Source: Petrosia ficiformis (taxonomy: Eukaryota > Porifera > Demospongiae > Haplosclerida > Petrosiidae). Taken from it: DNA of 64,000 bases. The DNA lies in the NCBI GenBank assembly GCA_947044365.1, contig OX345641.1:3633460-3697459 (forward strand). Direction: 5' to 3'. Below the pieces are notes generated by a model. It was given only the letters and a program-made list of their open reading frames with translations, searched no databases and was not told the origin of the DNA. Below, piece by piece: positions 43,801 through 47,082 of this stretch; within the stretch, counting starts at the first letter, position 1, and each line of letters begins with the position of its first letter. A program made the position numbers and the translations under genes.

Positions 43801-46711
43801 CTCTAAGATTAAAAAAAAAGTTGGACGTTCCAGCTGGCCACCTCTACGAGCGAGTTATACTTGAATTTCATACCATGGCCAAGGTTAGTTAGAAACCACA
43901 CAAAACACGAAGGGTGTTTAGCAATAATGGTCAAACCTATCACCTTCTACAACATTTTCCTTGCTTCTTTACATCTATCAATAGCTGACATAAGCTTTAC
44001 AGACCTATACTTTAAGAGAGTAAGCAAAAACACGTTGGAATGTGAGACCACACCCATGTTTGATTATTTAAAATTGCCGTTTAAACATTTCATGGTTGAA
44101 CAAACATTCCAATATTAGAATATTAGAATATTCGCTCATGCCCTAATATAATCATAATTAAATGCACCATTAGCCCAAAGAGAGAACTGCGCAGTGTCAA
44201 ATAAGAAGCTCTTTGGGCTAATGGTGCACCATATAAGCTTATCAAAAACACTGGTACACATGTAAATGTATGTAGATAGTAAATACTTATATGTGACCCA
44301 AGTCATGTACACATAATTATGTGTCTAAGTGTTTATAAACTTACAAGTTATCAGAGAGATCAAGATGTGTTAGTGAAACACATGATGTAACACTATTAGC
44401 ATTCTTTAATAATAAAAATAAAGGAAAGTATTGAAATCACTACATATACTATAATAACTATGTACTGCATATCACATGGATAACCCTGTCTATCTGACTC
44501 AAATAGATCTTCAACTGTGCCAGTGCCCCACTAAAGGTCAGTAATATAAAATACATTATATTTTAAAAATCCAATCTGGTCATTTTTATGGGTGTTGGGA
44601 CAACCCTATAATCGCTTTCCCTATTATTATGTTTGTGTCACTTGTGTGAGTATGCATTGTATATGTAGTTAAGGAAGTTGCACCATTCCGGGGACTCGGT
44701 CAGATGTATATGTATGAATGTATATATTACATGTACTGTAAAATAGAGTACCTTTATGCTGTTTCCAGCAAGACAAATCCATTGTAGGTTACTAAGAGTA
44801 GTTAACCCTGTAAAAGATTCATGTACATTTCATACAAGTTAATGTTAATGTGTTGTGTATGTTCAAATTCTTCAATATCTAAGCAGTTTCAATGAAGTCC
44901 TAGAAGTACTAATAACCAAATTAAGATTTTCATTAAGGATCCAGAGTGTCCAGTTTTGTTTGCATGTACATGTACACTGCACAAATTGACGACAGAATAT
45001 GGTATATGTACATGTACATACTGAACACAGGCTATGGCACATGTACATACATGTACTGAACATAGGCTATGGTACATGTACATACTGCACACAGGCAATG
45101 GGACATGTATATACTGAACACAGACTATGGTACATGTACATACATGTACTGAACATAGGCTATGGTACATGTATATACTGCACACAGGCAATGGGACATG
45201 TATATACTGAACACAGGCTATGGTACATGTACATACTGAACACAGGCTATGGTACATGTACATACTGAACACAGGCAAAAGTACATGTACAAACTGAACA
45301 CAGGCTATGGTACATGTACATACTGAACACAGGCTATGGTACATGTACATACTGAACACAGGGTATGGTACATACTGAACACAGGCTATGGTACATGTAC
45401 ATACTGAACACAGGCAAAAGTACATGTACAAACTGAACACAGGCTATGATACATGTACATACTGAACACAGGCTATGGTACATGTACATACTGAACACAG
45501 GGTATGGTACATACTGAACACAGGCTATGGTACATGTACATACTGAACACAGGCTATGGTACATGTACATACTGAACACAGGGTATGGTACATACTGAAC
45601 ACAGGCTATGGTACATGTACATACTGAACACAGGCTATATGGTACATGTACATGTAATTGCTATATGTAAATAATACAATTACATGTACATGTGTATATA
45701 CAAACATAATTATACCTTGTATATTTGTGATACTGTTGTTCTGTAAATTGAGTATAACTAAATGAGATAGATGTGATAAAGGACTCATATCACCAAGACG
45801 ATTAACCCTAGCAGATAACTAACATGAAAGAGAAGTTATATATTAATAAGTAGTGTAATATTTTGATCAAACAACCTAATACTTCTAATTTACTGATTTT
45901 GTATTAAGGTTGACTGATTAGCAAAAGGCAATATACTTGAATATAAATGTAGTTAGCTTCTCAAACAAGATGACCAAATAGTGAACAGGTAATATTTTGG
46001 TAAACACAAACATTCATTTTACATAATTATAAGAGTACATAAATGTTAATAGTGACTACACTCATCTTAGTATAGTATACATACAAAAGGTATGTTATCA
46101 TTCAATTGCATACCAACACCTGGGCTGGGACAGAAAATTAACGCAACAAAGTAAATCAGGGGATTTCCTGATGGGTGTGGTTTCTGGACATGTTAACTAC
46201 TACTGCTTCTGGAGCAGCAGAGCATAGGTTCTGACCAATTCTGATGCTTGCATATTTTGTTCCTACCTTCGTACCTTGTTTTCTGTGAAAGATGTCTAAA
46301 GTAACTCACTTCCCATTACAGATCAGATCACTTTTCCGGAAACCACACCCCTAAATTCTTTGTCCAGAAACTACTTTAGACACGACTCTTGCCCGTCCAA
46401 TCTCAAAAAGGGGCAAAGTCTGGCTCACAAGACTATACACAAATAGGGTTTTCTTCATTATTATACACTATAGTATAGTCTAATGTGTTAACTGACTACC
46501 TGCATGAGACAAGGAAATTGTTCTACTCCATTCAGTGTGTGTAAATGATTGTTGTCTAAATTCAGGGACATCACACTAGGACATGGACCATACTCCAGAC
46601 TCAACTCCTTTATTCCTTTCTCTATAGTGAATGACAAGTACCATATTGAAATGTGTGTTTCTTTCTCTTACTGGATAAATCCAACATCTGTTGTTGTTGA
46701 TGTTCCTCCAT
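2152..46711 (-). CDS. CEP97: CEP97-like centrosomal protein, 22-exon model
   Basis: Exons, high to low coordinate: 46711-46672, 46621-46500, 45818-45716, 44807-44752, 44403-44345, 43296-43254, 42865-42825, 42721-42572, 38344-38259, 37965-37882, 36479-36398, 35920-35500, 34302-33883, 29974-29874, 29447-28669, 27347-27237, 25526-25451, 12949-12908 (tentative), 9744-9687, 7656-7517, 4964-4906, 3397-2152. All joins are GT-AG and phase-compatible except intron 7, which is off by one base. The product is about 1439 residues: LRRs (1-205) and a cap with a YWCPG..VLDG motif (about 205-290), a linker, two IQ motifs (about 840-880), a short coiled coil, an FN3 domain (about 958-1040) and a Ser/Pro-rich tail. 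LRR, cap and IQ order match CEP97, which with CP110 caps the mother centriole and restrains ciliogenesis. Human CEP97, as I know it, has about 865 residues and no FN3. The 3' part could be a separate gene, but no alternative start or stop separates it. Confidence 0.72.
3590..3795. mobile_element. MITE family A copy
   Basis: Carries the family A words GGCCCAAAGAGCTTCTTGTT, TAATTATGATTATATTGTCA, GCATTAACTCTTTGTTAATT and GAGCCAATTTGGCCCATG, ending CATATCAAAAATTCT. Its ends are weak, so it is an old copy. In intron 21. Confidence 0.6.
3796..4905. repeat. ACATGT-rich intron DNA
   Basis: Intron 21 sequence with many scattered TACATGTACATGTA runs and, at 4780-4905, a GACACA/CA-rich stretch ending close to the exon 21 donor. 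No coding signal. Confidence 0.6.
4906..7656 (-). CDS. CEP97: FN3 domain exons 20-21 of the CEP97-like gene
   Basis: Exon 20 (7656-7517, acceptor CTACAG, donor GTAAGC) reads [11 protein letters not shown] then [10 protein letters not shown] and [11 protein letters not shown]. Exon 21 (4964-4906, acceptor TTACAG, donor GTATGT) reads [15 protein letters not shown] and runs on into [10 protein letters not shown] at the start of exon 22. This is the full strand order of a fibronectin type III domain: Pro-rich start, buried Trp in strand B, YxIYVNG in strand C, L in strand E, TYRITVRAL in strand F. Introns fall in phases 1, 0 and 2. FN3 domains are common in scaffold proteins, so it may be a protein-binding module at the centriole (inference). 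Confidence 0.7.
5100..6200. repeat. (CA)n and ACATGT satellite tracts
   Basis: (CA)n runs lie at about 5180-5290, 5320-5360 and 5375-5440, separated by a repeated ACTTAAAGGCACTCACACAT word (period about 100 bp). From 5590 to 6190 there are irregular TGTACATGTAACTACATGTA units. All in intron 20. Confidence 0.7.
6464..6673. mobile_element. MITE family B copy, intact ends
   Basis: 210 bp with terminal inverted repeats CAGTGTTCTGCCCA and TGGGCAGAACACTG. Internally GGTGGTTGGATTCTA, GTGCTGTTTACCCAG and GTTATTCCCGACCAGTG. The CAGTG start resembles hAT elements (inference). Confidence 0.8.
6967..7103. mobile_element. MITE family D, decayed copy
   Basis: Contains GCCAATATGCACACT.TGATAA and ends TTTCTAAATGAAAGCCC, as in the copies at 7705 and 41391. 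The left end is worn. Confidence 0.5.
7705..7864. mobile_element. MITE family D copy
   Basis: Begins CAGGGTTTCAATTAGG and ends TTTTAAATGAAGTCCTG, with GCCAATATGCACACTTCGAT inside. It lies 49 bp above the FN3 exon 20 acceptor. Confidence 0.6.
7865..8544. other. Intron 19 DNA, nothing recognised
   Basis: AT-rich intron sequence without repeats, conserved words or splice-bounded reading frames that I can support. Confidence 0.5.
8545..9020. repeat. About 47-bp minisatellite
   Basis: About ten units of CTTAATTAGTCTTCTATACC then AAATGGTACGTGTACATGTA and a short ACATGTGT end, varying in the number of ACATGT hexamers. Confidence 0.85.
9054..9220. mobile_element. MITE family C copy
   Basis: Ends CAGTGTTTCCCCC and GGGGAAAACACT with TTTATCCTGG inside the right end. 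The related copy at 32590 has the same CAGTGTTTCCCCCAGGATAA end in reverse relation. Confidence 0.65.
9225..9605. repeat. ACATGT satellite with (GAAA)n
   Basis: Irregular GTACATGTACAC units broken by a GAAA/AAAG tract at 9315-9360. Long open frames here translate to MYMYTH-type repeats and are not genes. Confidence 0.8.
9687..12949 (-). CDS. CEP97: CEP97 exons 18 (tentative) and 19: coiled coil
   Basis: Exon 19 (9744-9687, acceptor CCATAG, donor GTCAGT) encodes [19 protein letters not shown], a coiled-coil heptad run. It accepts phase 0 and leaves phase 1, exactly what the FN3 exon needs. Exon 18 (12949-12908) encodes [14 protein letters not shown] with donor GTGAGA. It is phase 0 at both ends and extends the heptads, but its acceptor (TTAAG) is weak, so it may be optional or false. 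If it is dropped, exon 17 still joins exon 19 in frame. Confidence 0.55.
9761..10133. repeat. 29-bp minisatellite next to exon 19
   Basis: About 13 units made of AATAATAATGAATCAATACT and AGACCTGGT, highly uniform, so recently expanded. It starts 17 bp from the exon 19 acceptor and therefore occupies the branch-point region. Confidence 0.9.
10139..10183. other. Perfect 12-bp stem hairpin
   Basis: AGATTAGATAAT and ATTATCTAATCT are exact complements separated by about 20 bases. It directly follows the 29-bp array. Confidence 0.6.
10593..10928. mobile_element. hAT-type MITE with 8-bp target duplication
   Basis: 336 bp with ends TAGGGATGTGCGATAC and GTATCGCACATCACTA, flanked by the direct repeat GTTATGTG at 10585-10592 and 10929-10936. 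The interior is rich in ATCG/CGATAT words that fold on themselves. The 8-bp duplication is typical of hAT transposition. Confidence 0.85.
10975..11510. repeat. About 149-bp tandem repeat, three or more copies
   Basis: AAGAATTTAAGATATTTAAT followed by TATTGGGCAAAG and an ACATGT-rich tail recurs at about 10978, 11235 and 11384; the first spacing is longer. Confidence 0.7.
12028..12280. mobile_element. MITE family G copy
   Basis: Ends CTAAAGGTCATTCACATTCA and GAGGTCATCGTGAATGT are inverted repeats. Interior: CTGCACCATTTTCATATAAT and CATTGCTTCATTATTGAGTT. Confidence 0.75.
12700..12870. repeat. ATGT/ATGTAT satellite tract
   Basis: Runs of GTATGTATGTATGCATGT-type sequence in intron 17 or 18, 40-200 bp downstream of tentative exon 18. 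Confidence 0.6.
13020..13170. repeat. ACATGT / (CA)n tract
   Basis: TGTACATGTACACACACAGA followed by ACATGTACATGTACATGCAT and CACATACACACACATACATA; simple sequence only. Confidence 0.65.
13258..13493. mobile_element. MITE family G copy
   Basis: Same family as 12028-12280: starts CTAAAGGTCATTCACATTCA, ends GAGGTCATCATGAATGTG, with a 21-bp internal deletion after TGTGTATGTCAA. Confidence 0.75.
13602..13623 (-). other. Candidate 22-nt IQ mini-exon
   Basis: TTCTCTTTTAG precedes 22 bases reading (W)RGYQSRK, followed by donor GTACTT. The first ten bases, GAGAGGATAT, equal the start of exon 16, which finishes the second IQ motif. It needs an upstream exon ending in TG, as exon 15 does, and leaves phase 0, so joining exon 15 to 13623-13602 and then exon 18 or 19 would be in frame and skip exons 16-17. 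It may be an alternative exon or a decayed duplicate of exon 16. Confidence 0.35.
14250..14465 (+). pseudogene. Relic exon of a cell-surface/Ig-like protein
   Basis: After the acceptor-like CTCTTTTAG the plus strand reads [20 protein letters not shown], then [20 protein letters not shown] and GNVHVS. The CTN spacing and alternating strand pattern look like an extracellular Ig-type domain from a sponge receptor (inference). The frame runs straight into a MITE at 14466, and no start or partner exon is found apart from a weak candidate at 16502. It lies antisense inside a CEP97 intron, so it is probably a captured gene fragment. Confidence 0.45.
14466..14681. mobile_element. MITE family B copy
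   Basis: Ends CAGTGTTCTGCCCACACTGG and CTGGGCAGAACACTG; 216 bp, opposite orientation to the copy at 6464. It interrupts the relic exon at 14250-14465. Confidence 0.8.
14930..15008. repeat. Inverted repeat, 23-bp arms
   Basis: CCATTAGATCGTATGGGAAT and its complement (ATTCCCATACCATCTAATGG) enclose about 33 bp rich in ACATGT, with one mismatch per arm. A small foldback element. Confidence 0.6.
15149..15302. mobile_element. Tigger/pogo-like MITE, right end lost
   Basis: Starts AGTGGAACCTCTCTATTCCG, a TIR of the mariner/pogo type, with GTGTCCTGATTACAAGGGTG inside. The right TIR survives only as GATAGAGG before the SINE at 15303. Confidence 0.5.
15303..15480 (+). mobile_element. tRNA-derived SINE-like element 1
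   Basis: GTGGTCTATTGGTTAAAGTG resembles an A box and AGGTTCAAGCCCC a B box, at tRNA spacing. The anticodon arm does not pair, so it is not a working tRNA. A non-tRNA tail with TTCGCCCATGAGTATTCTCA follows. Confidence 0.6.
15709..15842 (-). mobile_element. tRNA-like element with terminal inverted repeats
   Basis: AAGTCCACAGAAAAA at the left and TTTTCTGTGGACTT at the right. On the minus strand GGCATAGTGGTTAGAGCTTG and GTGGTTCGAGTTC resemble A and B boxes. A second copy is at 21803-21980. A tRNA-like promoter bounded by inverted repeats is an unusual combination. Confidence 0.6.
15931..16413. mobile_element. 483-bp MITE, TIR CAGAGGAGGTTGTGCA
   Basis: Left CAGAGGAGGTTGTGCACACG and right TGCACAACCTCCTCTG are inverted. 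Flanks GTTACTATG and GTTGTTATG match at 7 of 9 bases, suggesting an old 9-bp target duplication as in Mutator-like elements (inference). Confidence 0.7.
16502..16564 (+). other. Weak exon candidate on plus strand
   Basis: GTTTGTAAAG precedes a short open stretch reading [20 protein letters not shown] and then GTGGTG. It might be a second relic exon of the same captured gene as 14250-14465, but the acceptor is poor and there is no homology I can name. Confidence 0.2.
16600..17360. repeat. About 157-bp tandem repeat with (GT)n
   Basis: CTTTGAATCGAAGCTAAAGG-type starts recur at 16741, 16898, 17055 and 17214. Each unit carries TGAGTTGACTGACACCTAAT, a (GT)n run that grows from unit to unit, and GCTGTATGTATGGCTACATG. 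Confidence 0.85.
17585..17970 (+). mobile_element. MITE family F copy
   Basis: Starts TAGAGAAAAACGTATCCCTA and ends ATTATAGGGATAACC...GGCCATAAAAA. The inner TATCCCTATA/TATAGGGATA words are inverted. It shares ATTAATTGACCGAGG with the copy at 63095. Confidence 0.75.
17990..18445. repeat. 75-bp minisatellite
   Basis: About six units with ACAAATCACATATCCCATTA, ACTCATCACTAGATCAACAC and ACAAGATTGTTGTAATGATT. The last four are nearly identical. Confidence 0.88.
18618..19160 (-). mobile_element. MITE family F, composite copy in reverse
   Basis: Left end TTTTATGGCTTCCAGG and right end AGTCATAGGGATACTTTTTTCTC match the family F ends in reverse. The middle has two versions of GTAGTTAAGGAAGTTGCATC...TCAATTAA (near 18730 and 18936), so two copies have merged or one has partly duplicated. 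Confidence 0.7.
19424..19754. mobile_element. MITE family A, composite copy
   Basis: Starts GGTTTTGATAAGCTCATATG, carries CACCATTGGCCCAAAAAGAG and GAGCCAATTTGGCCCATC, and ends GAGCTTATGAAAAACACTGG. An extra 80-bp segment (GCAGATAATGCTATTTGTGT) is inserted near the right end and recurs at 19859 without the MITE. Confidence 0.65.
20480..21515. repeat. 36-bp minisatellite with built-in palindrome
   Basis: About 28 units of ACATGTACATCTAGATGTAT plus ATTGTACAATGTGTGT. Each unit holds the perfect 14-bp palindrome TACATCTAGATGTA, and ATTGTACAAT is a second palindrome. A few units have an extra ACATGT or the variant ACAACTAG. Because 36 is a multiple of three, several frames on both strands stay open for up to 355 codons; these are not genes. 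In intron 17 of the CEP97-like gene. Confidence 0.9.
21655..21700. repeat. ATATTAGT microsatellite
   Basis: Five copies of TATTAGTA-type octamers in intron 17. Confidence 0.7.
21803..21980 (+). mobile_element. tRNA-like element with terminal inverted repeats, fuller copy
   Basis: TTAGCAATGAAGTCCACAGA at the left and TAGTGGACTTGATTGCTAAT at the right are inverted. Inside, GCATGGCTTAGTGGTTAGAG resembles an A box. Relative to 15709-15842 the inverted ends are longer and the tRNA-like part is in the other orientation. Confidence 0.6.
22110..22960. repeat. ACATGT-based long-period array
   Basis: Alternating modules of AATGCAATATGCTATGATGT and AATACATGTAAATATACACA with CACATGTACATGTACACAAT, period about 115-130 bp, seven or so units. 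Frames translating to MYMYMYY are repeat artefacts. Confidence 0.85.
23215..23365. repeat. 43-bp repeat, about 3.5 copies
   Basis: AGTATCAATTGGTATGTAGT then ATATACTGTATAGATGTAAT and TCC. Confidence 0.85.
23440..24450. repeat. About 105-125-bp tandem array
   Basis: Nine units of GATGATGTAGTAATTAAAAT, ATGAATGTGGTATGATAATG, CACATTCACGTCTACATGTA and a variable ACATGT tail. The last four units carry ATCAATGTGGTTATGATAAT and CACATGGTACATG instead, a second subfamily. Confidence 0.88.
24516..25295. mobile_element. 780-bp DNA transposon relic with long TIRs
   Basis: AGCTTATGAGCATCGCAAAG...AGGAGCGTCAAACT at the left is complemented at the right by AGTTTGACGCTCCTTGG...GCGGTGCTTATAAGCT, with TTGTTGTCGAATCACAC extending the arms to about 85 bp. 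The interior has a 94-codon minus-strand open frame (25180-24896) that I do not recognise; it may be a remnant or chance. Family not assigned. Confidence 0.75.
25451..29974 (-). CDS. CEP97: CEP97 exons 14-17: IQ motifs and helical segment
   Basis: Exon 14 is 29974-29874. Exon 15 (29447-28669) is Thr/Ser/Glu-rich and ends in [20 protein letters not shown], a complete IQ motif for calmodulin-like partners. A second IQ motif (KIQAAW, then [11 protein letters not shown]) is split across intron 15 and finished by exon 16 (27347-27237). Exon 17 (25526-25451) encodes [20 protein letters not shown], a heptad-like helix. Acceptors TTTTAG, ATTAG, ATTAG and CAAG and donors GTAAGG, GTATGT, GTAAGT and GTAAGT are all usable. 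Tandem IQ motifs after an LRR array agree with CEP97. Confidence 0.75.
25755..25812. repeat. (ATT)n microsatellite
   Basis: About 17 ATT units after a duplicated TTTGAGAACCCTCTAATGAT word (25698 and 25740). Confidence 0.85.
26009..26023. repeat. Poly(G) run
   Basis: About 14-15 consecutive G in otherwise AT-rich DNA; a likely sequencing-length ambiguity and a potential G-quadruplex. Confidence 0.8.
26480..27213. mobile_element. MITE family G copy split by other elements
   Basis: The left part (AAAGTCATTTACATTCACCT) and right part (GAGGTCATCGTGAATGTGAA) are family G ends, about 260 bp in intact copies but here 734 bp apart. The gap holds a solo TGTGACCGGCTG end at 26551 and the element at 26820-27170. 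Confidence 0.7.
26820..27170. mobile_element. TA-flanked MITE, TIR TGTGACCGGCTCTG
   Basis: 351 bp with TGTGACCGGCTCTGTGAAAA at the left and the complement of TTTTTGCAGAGCCGGTCACA at the right, extended by ACCAGTCTTATGGATCAA. TA on both sides fits Tc1/mariner-type insertion. Confidence 0.8.
27630..27730 (+). mobile_element. SINE family 2, 3' part
   Basis: GAGTGTCGTGGGTTTGAATC is a B-box/T-arm, followed by CCCACCTGAGGCAACTC, CATTGCCTCAGGTGTCTTTC (a hairpin with the T-arm side) and a CTTT tail. Confidence 0.7.
27731..28660. other. Intron 15 DNA with a MITE A fragment
   Basis: AT-rich intron sequence. GTTAATTGGCTCAACGTGCT to GAGCCAATTTTGTTCATATT (28170-28240) is a partial MITE family A copy. 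Nothing else is recognised. Confidence 0.55.
29750..29826. repeat. (CATC)n microsatellite
   Basis: About 18 CATC units with two CTTC variants, 48 bp downstream of the exon 14 donor. Confidence 0.88.
30330..30662. repeat. About 30-bp ACATGT-type minisatellite
   Basis: Units of ACTGTACAAATACATGTACT plus TGTAC; resumes at 31197-31270 beyond an inserted MITE. Confidence 0.8.
30663..31196. mobile_element. hAT-type MITE inserted in a minisatellite
   Basis: 534 bp with ends CAGGGTTGGGCCAAGCCC and GGGCTTGACCCAACCCTG and the 8-bp flank ACTTGTAC on both sides (30655-30662, 31197-31204). The interior is made of GAGCTTAAGCACAAG/CTCAAGC words that fold together. Confidence 0.88.
31440..32350. repeat. 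ACATGT tracts and 58-bp repeat
   Basis: From 31885 to 32110, TAGTCACATACATGTACATT with GTATAATAATATGTACTAG repeats about four times (period about 58 bp). 31620-31830 and 29510-29680 share CAGTAATTACTG-type words with opposite order and look like arms of an old inverted element. Confidence 0.65.
32590..32725. mobile_element. MITE family C copy
   Basis: CAGTGTTTCCCCCAGGATAA at the left and TTTGGGGGAATGCAGAG at the right, with GTGCATCAGTGGTACATGA inside as in the copy at 9054. Confidence 0.6.
32726..32900. repeat. Family E repeat (GAGCACCAGAT)
   Basis: GAGCACCAGATTTTGACATG, ACAATACATGCTAGTTGTAC and GCTCACCAGATGTTGTAGGC match a worn copy at about 41820-42570 that is split by another MITE. Confidence 0.55.
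33160..33300 (+). mobile_element. SINE family 2, tRNA-like head nearly complete
   Basis: GCCTTGGTAGTTCAGTTGGT, an anticodon-arm-like TCTGTCCGGAGTGCAGA and GTGGGTTCAAATCCCAC fold as a cloverleaf, with acceptor ends GCCTTGG and CTGAGGC. The base before the would-be anticodon is C, not T, and the loop is altered, so it is a SINE head, not a tRNA. CATTTGCCTCAGGTG and a CTTT tail follow. Confidence 0.7.
33338..33404. mobile_element. 67-bp minimal MITE
   Basis: AGGCTTGGGGTCAAATAC and GTATTTGACCACAAACCTG are inverted around TATTTAAATACAAATA; almost entirely TIR. Confidence 0.6.
33505..33716. mobile_element. MITE family A copy
   Basis: CATTGTTTTTGATATGCTCA at the left, TAAAATTTATCAAAACCT at the right. 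Interior TCTCTTTGGGCCAGATGGTG and CACTAACAGCATTAACTCTT. Confidence 0.7.
33883..38344 (-). CDS. CEP97: CEP97 exons 9-13: LRR cap and linker
   Basis: Exon 9 (38344-38259) contains [11 protein letters not shown], the last LRR turn. Exon 10 (37965-37882) contains [17 protein letters not shown], typical of the LRR C-terminal cap, and exon 11 (36479-36398) contains [11 protein letters not shown]. These three are the segments most diagnostic of CEP97. Exons 12 (35920-35500) and 13 (34302-33883) encode a hydrophilic Ser/Pro/His-rich linker with repeated SHD-type triplets in exon 13 (about eight SHD/RHD units). A helical basic stretch ([15 protein letters not shown]) lies near the end of exon 12. Phases 2, 2, 0, 1, 1 join without error. 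Confidence 0.75.
34440..35435. repeat. About 130-bp tandem array in intron 12
   Basis: About eight units of CATCAGCTTTGAAGAATCAG, TCATTAATATACATTGTATA, TACAAGTACATTTTATAAGT and variable ACATGT runs. It approaches the exon 12 donor at 35500. Open frames of up to 268 codons are repeat artefacts. Confidence 0.88.
36524..36737. mobile_element. MITE family A copy
   Basis: CAGAGTTTTGATATATTTTG at the left and CTTATCAAAAACACTG at the right; opposite orientation to 33505. It lies 45 bp above the exon 11 acceptor. Confidence 0.75.
37425..37755 (+). mobile_element. SINE family 2, one partial and one fuller copy
   Basis: GTGGGTTCGAATCCCACCTG at 37431 and again at 37688. The second copy has the full GCTGCCTTGGTAGCTCAGTT head with a perfect D arm and acceptor pairing, but about 12 bases of the anticodon arm are deleted. 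A shared upstream body (GATGTTTGATTCGGACCC) precedes the head; both copies end in CATTTTTCC..TCAGGTGTCTTTC. Confidence 0.72.
38513..38699. mobile_element. MITE family B copy in the source block only
   Basis: TATTCTGCACAGAATATTTA at the left is worn; GTGTGGGCAGAACACTG at the right is intact. The matching position of the daughter duplication (about 52800-52860) has only a (TA)n run, so this insertion dates after, or was lost in, the duplication. Confidence 0.65.
38950..39183. mobile_element. Foldback MITE family I, source-block copy
   Basis: TGTGACCTAACTTTCGAAAA and its complement TTTTCGAAAATTAGGTCACA; nearly the whole 234 bp is one hairpin (AATTTGGTATCTAACAAG versus ACACCAAATTTACTG at the centre). 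Confidence 0.8.
39999..41009 (-). CDS. Secreted Cys-rich protein with fibrinogen-like CDM motif (copy A)
   Basis: Single-exon gene of 336 residues lying wholly within intron 8 of the CEP97-like gene, on the same strand. Residues 1-19 are a signal peptide ([15 protein letters not shown] then SNG). Residues 92-111 (SGYYNII..NGS..VYCDM) match the start of fibrinogen-related and intelectin-like domains. Then come [14 protein letters not shown] (119-132), [11 protein letters not shown] (154-164), [10 protein letters not shown] (204-213), [10 protein letters not shown] (217-226), [19 protein letters not shown] (252-262), [10 protein letters not shown] (274-283), CC, MPWF, and the end DIELR-like/[13 protein letters not shown]. 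There are many cysteines and N-glycosylation sites and no membrane anchor. I know this as an uncharacterised secreted family in sponges and cnidarians; binding of glycans or particles is plausible but unproven. Confidence 0.82.
   Translation of the reverse strand: MYLIILVILITELITVSNGKDNYCMSDCNSQRQPSLYEQHCCNINNTGNTFKIENRNRLMFIICPSYLPLACFQFYKSSCADLHEAYPDFKSGYYNIILTNGSIATVYCDMEGMNCDEEGGWTRVAYLNMTEPGTTCPSGLTQTGYINITHDVCGRPNPSSAGCDSTFFSTYSLNYTKVCGHVRGYQYRAPDAFNVGSSNIDSYYVDGISITYDSNPRQHIWTYAGALTATLLDSYGCPCNNGSYASPTPSFVGNDYYCESGTYSSWSSILHADDPLWDGQNCNGYESPCCTNPNMPWFLKTLNETITDNIELRVCSCKGLPDEDTPLDIIEIYVK
41050..41056 (-). promoter_or_regulatory. TATA box of secreted gene copy A
   Basis: TATAAAG on the minus strand lies 41-47 nt above the ATG at 41009. 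Copy C has a TATA-like box at the same spacing, which implies a 5' leader of only about 10-20 nt. Confidence 0.45.
41391..41676. mobile_element. MITE family D, longest copy
   Basis: CAGGGTTTCATTTAGG and CTAAATGAAAGCCTG are 15-bp inverted ends; 286 bp. Intron 8. Confidence 0.7.
41929..42513. mobile_element. 585-bp element with about 130-bp TIRs
   Basis: CAGGAGCCCATAATAACGAA, GCGTAAGAGTAGGAGCGGTA and AACCCACGTGTATA are matched in inverted order at the right end (TACCGCTCCTACTCTTACGC, CATTATGGGCTCCTG). The flank GTACAAT occurs on both sides (41922-41928, 42514-42520). It splits a family E repeat. Long arms and a 7-9-bp duplication suggest a MULE-like element (inference). Confidence 0.85.
42572..46711 (-). 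CDS. CEP97: CEP97 exons 1-8: start codon and leucine-rich repeats
   Basis: The chosen ATG (46711) opens a 40-nt exon that splices over a 50-nt intron (46671-46622) into [14 protein letters not shown], the expected first LRR strand. Later exons give [73 protein letters not shown] and [17 protein letters not shown], a continuous series of LxxLxLxxN repeats. Exon phases run 0/1/0/1/0/2/0 and fit until the exon 7-8 join. There, donor GTGAGT leaves two bases, but exon 8 after its only CAG reads correctly only from phase 0. This could be a sequence error, a one-base indel, or an unusual splice. Confidence 0.78.
42929..43253. repeat. (CACACA) and ACATGT tracts
   Basis: Simple-sequence DNA running up to the exon 6 donor; the plus-strand frames here are low-complexity artefacts. 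Confidence 0.6.
43439..44253. mobile_element. MITE family A copy split by a hAT-type element
   Basis: The left half ends ...GTTAGTGACAATATAATC at 43548 and the right half resumes at 44146 with the same AATATAATC, ending CTTATCAAAAACACTG. Without the insert it is a normal-length family A copy of about 215 bp. Confidence 0.82.
43549..44145. mobile_element. 597-bp hAT-type nonautonomous element
   Basis: Ends TCGGGCATGAACAAATGG and the complement of CGCTCATGCCCTA; 8-bp duplication ATATAATC at 43541-43548 and 44146-44153. It has two short plus-strand open frames (43665-43892, 43861-44118) with no known domain. Interior arms ACGAACATTCGCTAAT/GAATATTCGC also pair. Confidence 0.85.
44584..44712 (-). 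mobile_element. MITE family F fragment
   Basis: TTTTTATGGGTGTTGGGACA, GTGTGAGTATGCATTGTATA and GTAGTTAAGGAAGTTGCACC match one end of family F in the 18.6-kb orientation. The rest is missing. Confidence 0.6.
44995..45650. repeat. 29-bp minisatellite in intron 3
   Basis: About 24 units of TACTGAACACAGGCTATGGT plus ACATGTACA, with shorter units lacking ACATGTACA. It ends 66 bp from the exon 3 donor. The minus-strand open frame of 183 codons is an artefact. Confidence 0.9.
45830..46499. other. Intron 2, nothing recognised
   Basis: 670 bp without satellites or inverted-repeat ends that I can support. It is the least repetitive intron of the gene. Confidence 0.5.
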
Positions 46712-46860
46712 CTTCCCGCCAGAACTCAATCTACCACGCCCCTATTTTGAGCGTACGTATATACGCGTAGTTTTGTGCAATCGGTATTATCGGTAAGGGT
46801 TTTGAAATAAGGAATCACTCAAATGTATGTTTAAATTTAATATCATATATATATAGGAGT
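46712..46860 (-). promoter_or_regulatory. Presumed CEP97 promoter region
   Basis: The 150 bases above the start codon hold several CpG-containing words (ACGCC, GCGTACGTATATACGCGTAG, CGGTATTATCGG), rare elsewhere in this AT-rich window. No clear TATA box is placed for the minus strand. Proposed only from position and CpG content. Confidence 0.3.
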
Positions 46861-47082
46861 ATTAAATTGTGTTACCATGGTCCACAATCTTTTAAAAAGA
46901 AATTAATTATCTATATAATTATAATGTAGATACTTCTATATAAAACTTTACACCCAAACACAGCCACTACTGTTATAATTATTTGAAATAATAATTAATA
47001 AATGCAATCCATTAGTCTTCTTCAGTTATTAATGTAACACTTCTTTTGACTTCTTACTTCTAGCTTATGATTCTCTCCACAG

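Noticed and set aside
44889..45579. Repeated [16 protein letters not shown] reading frames
   Set aside because: 29-bp minisatellite translation; no gene signals.
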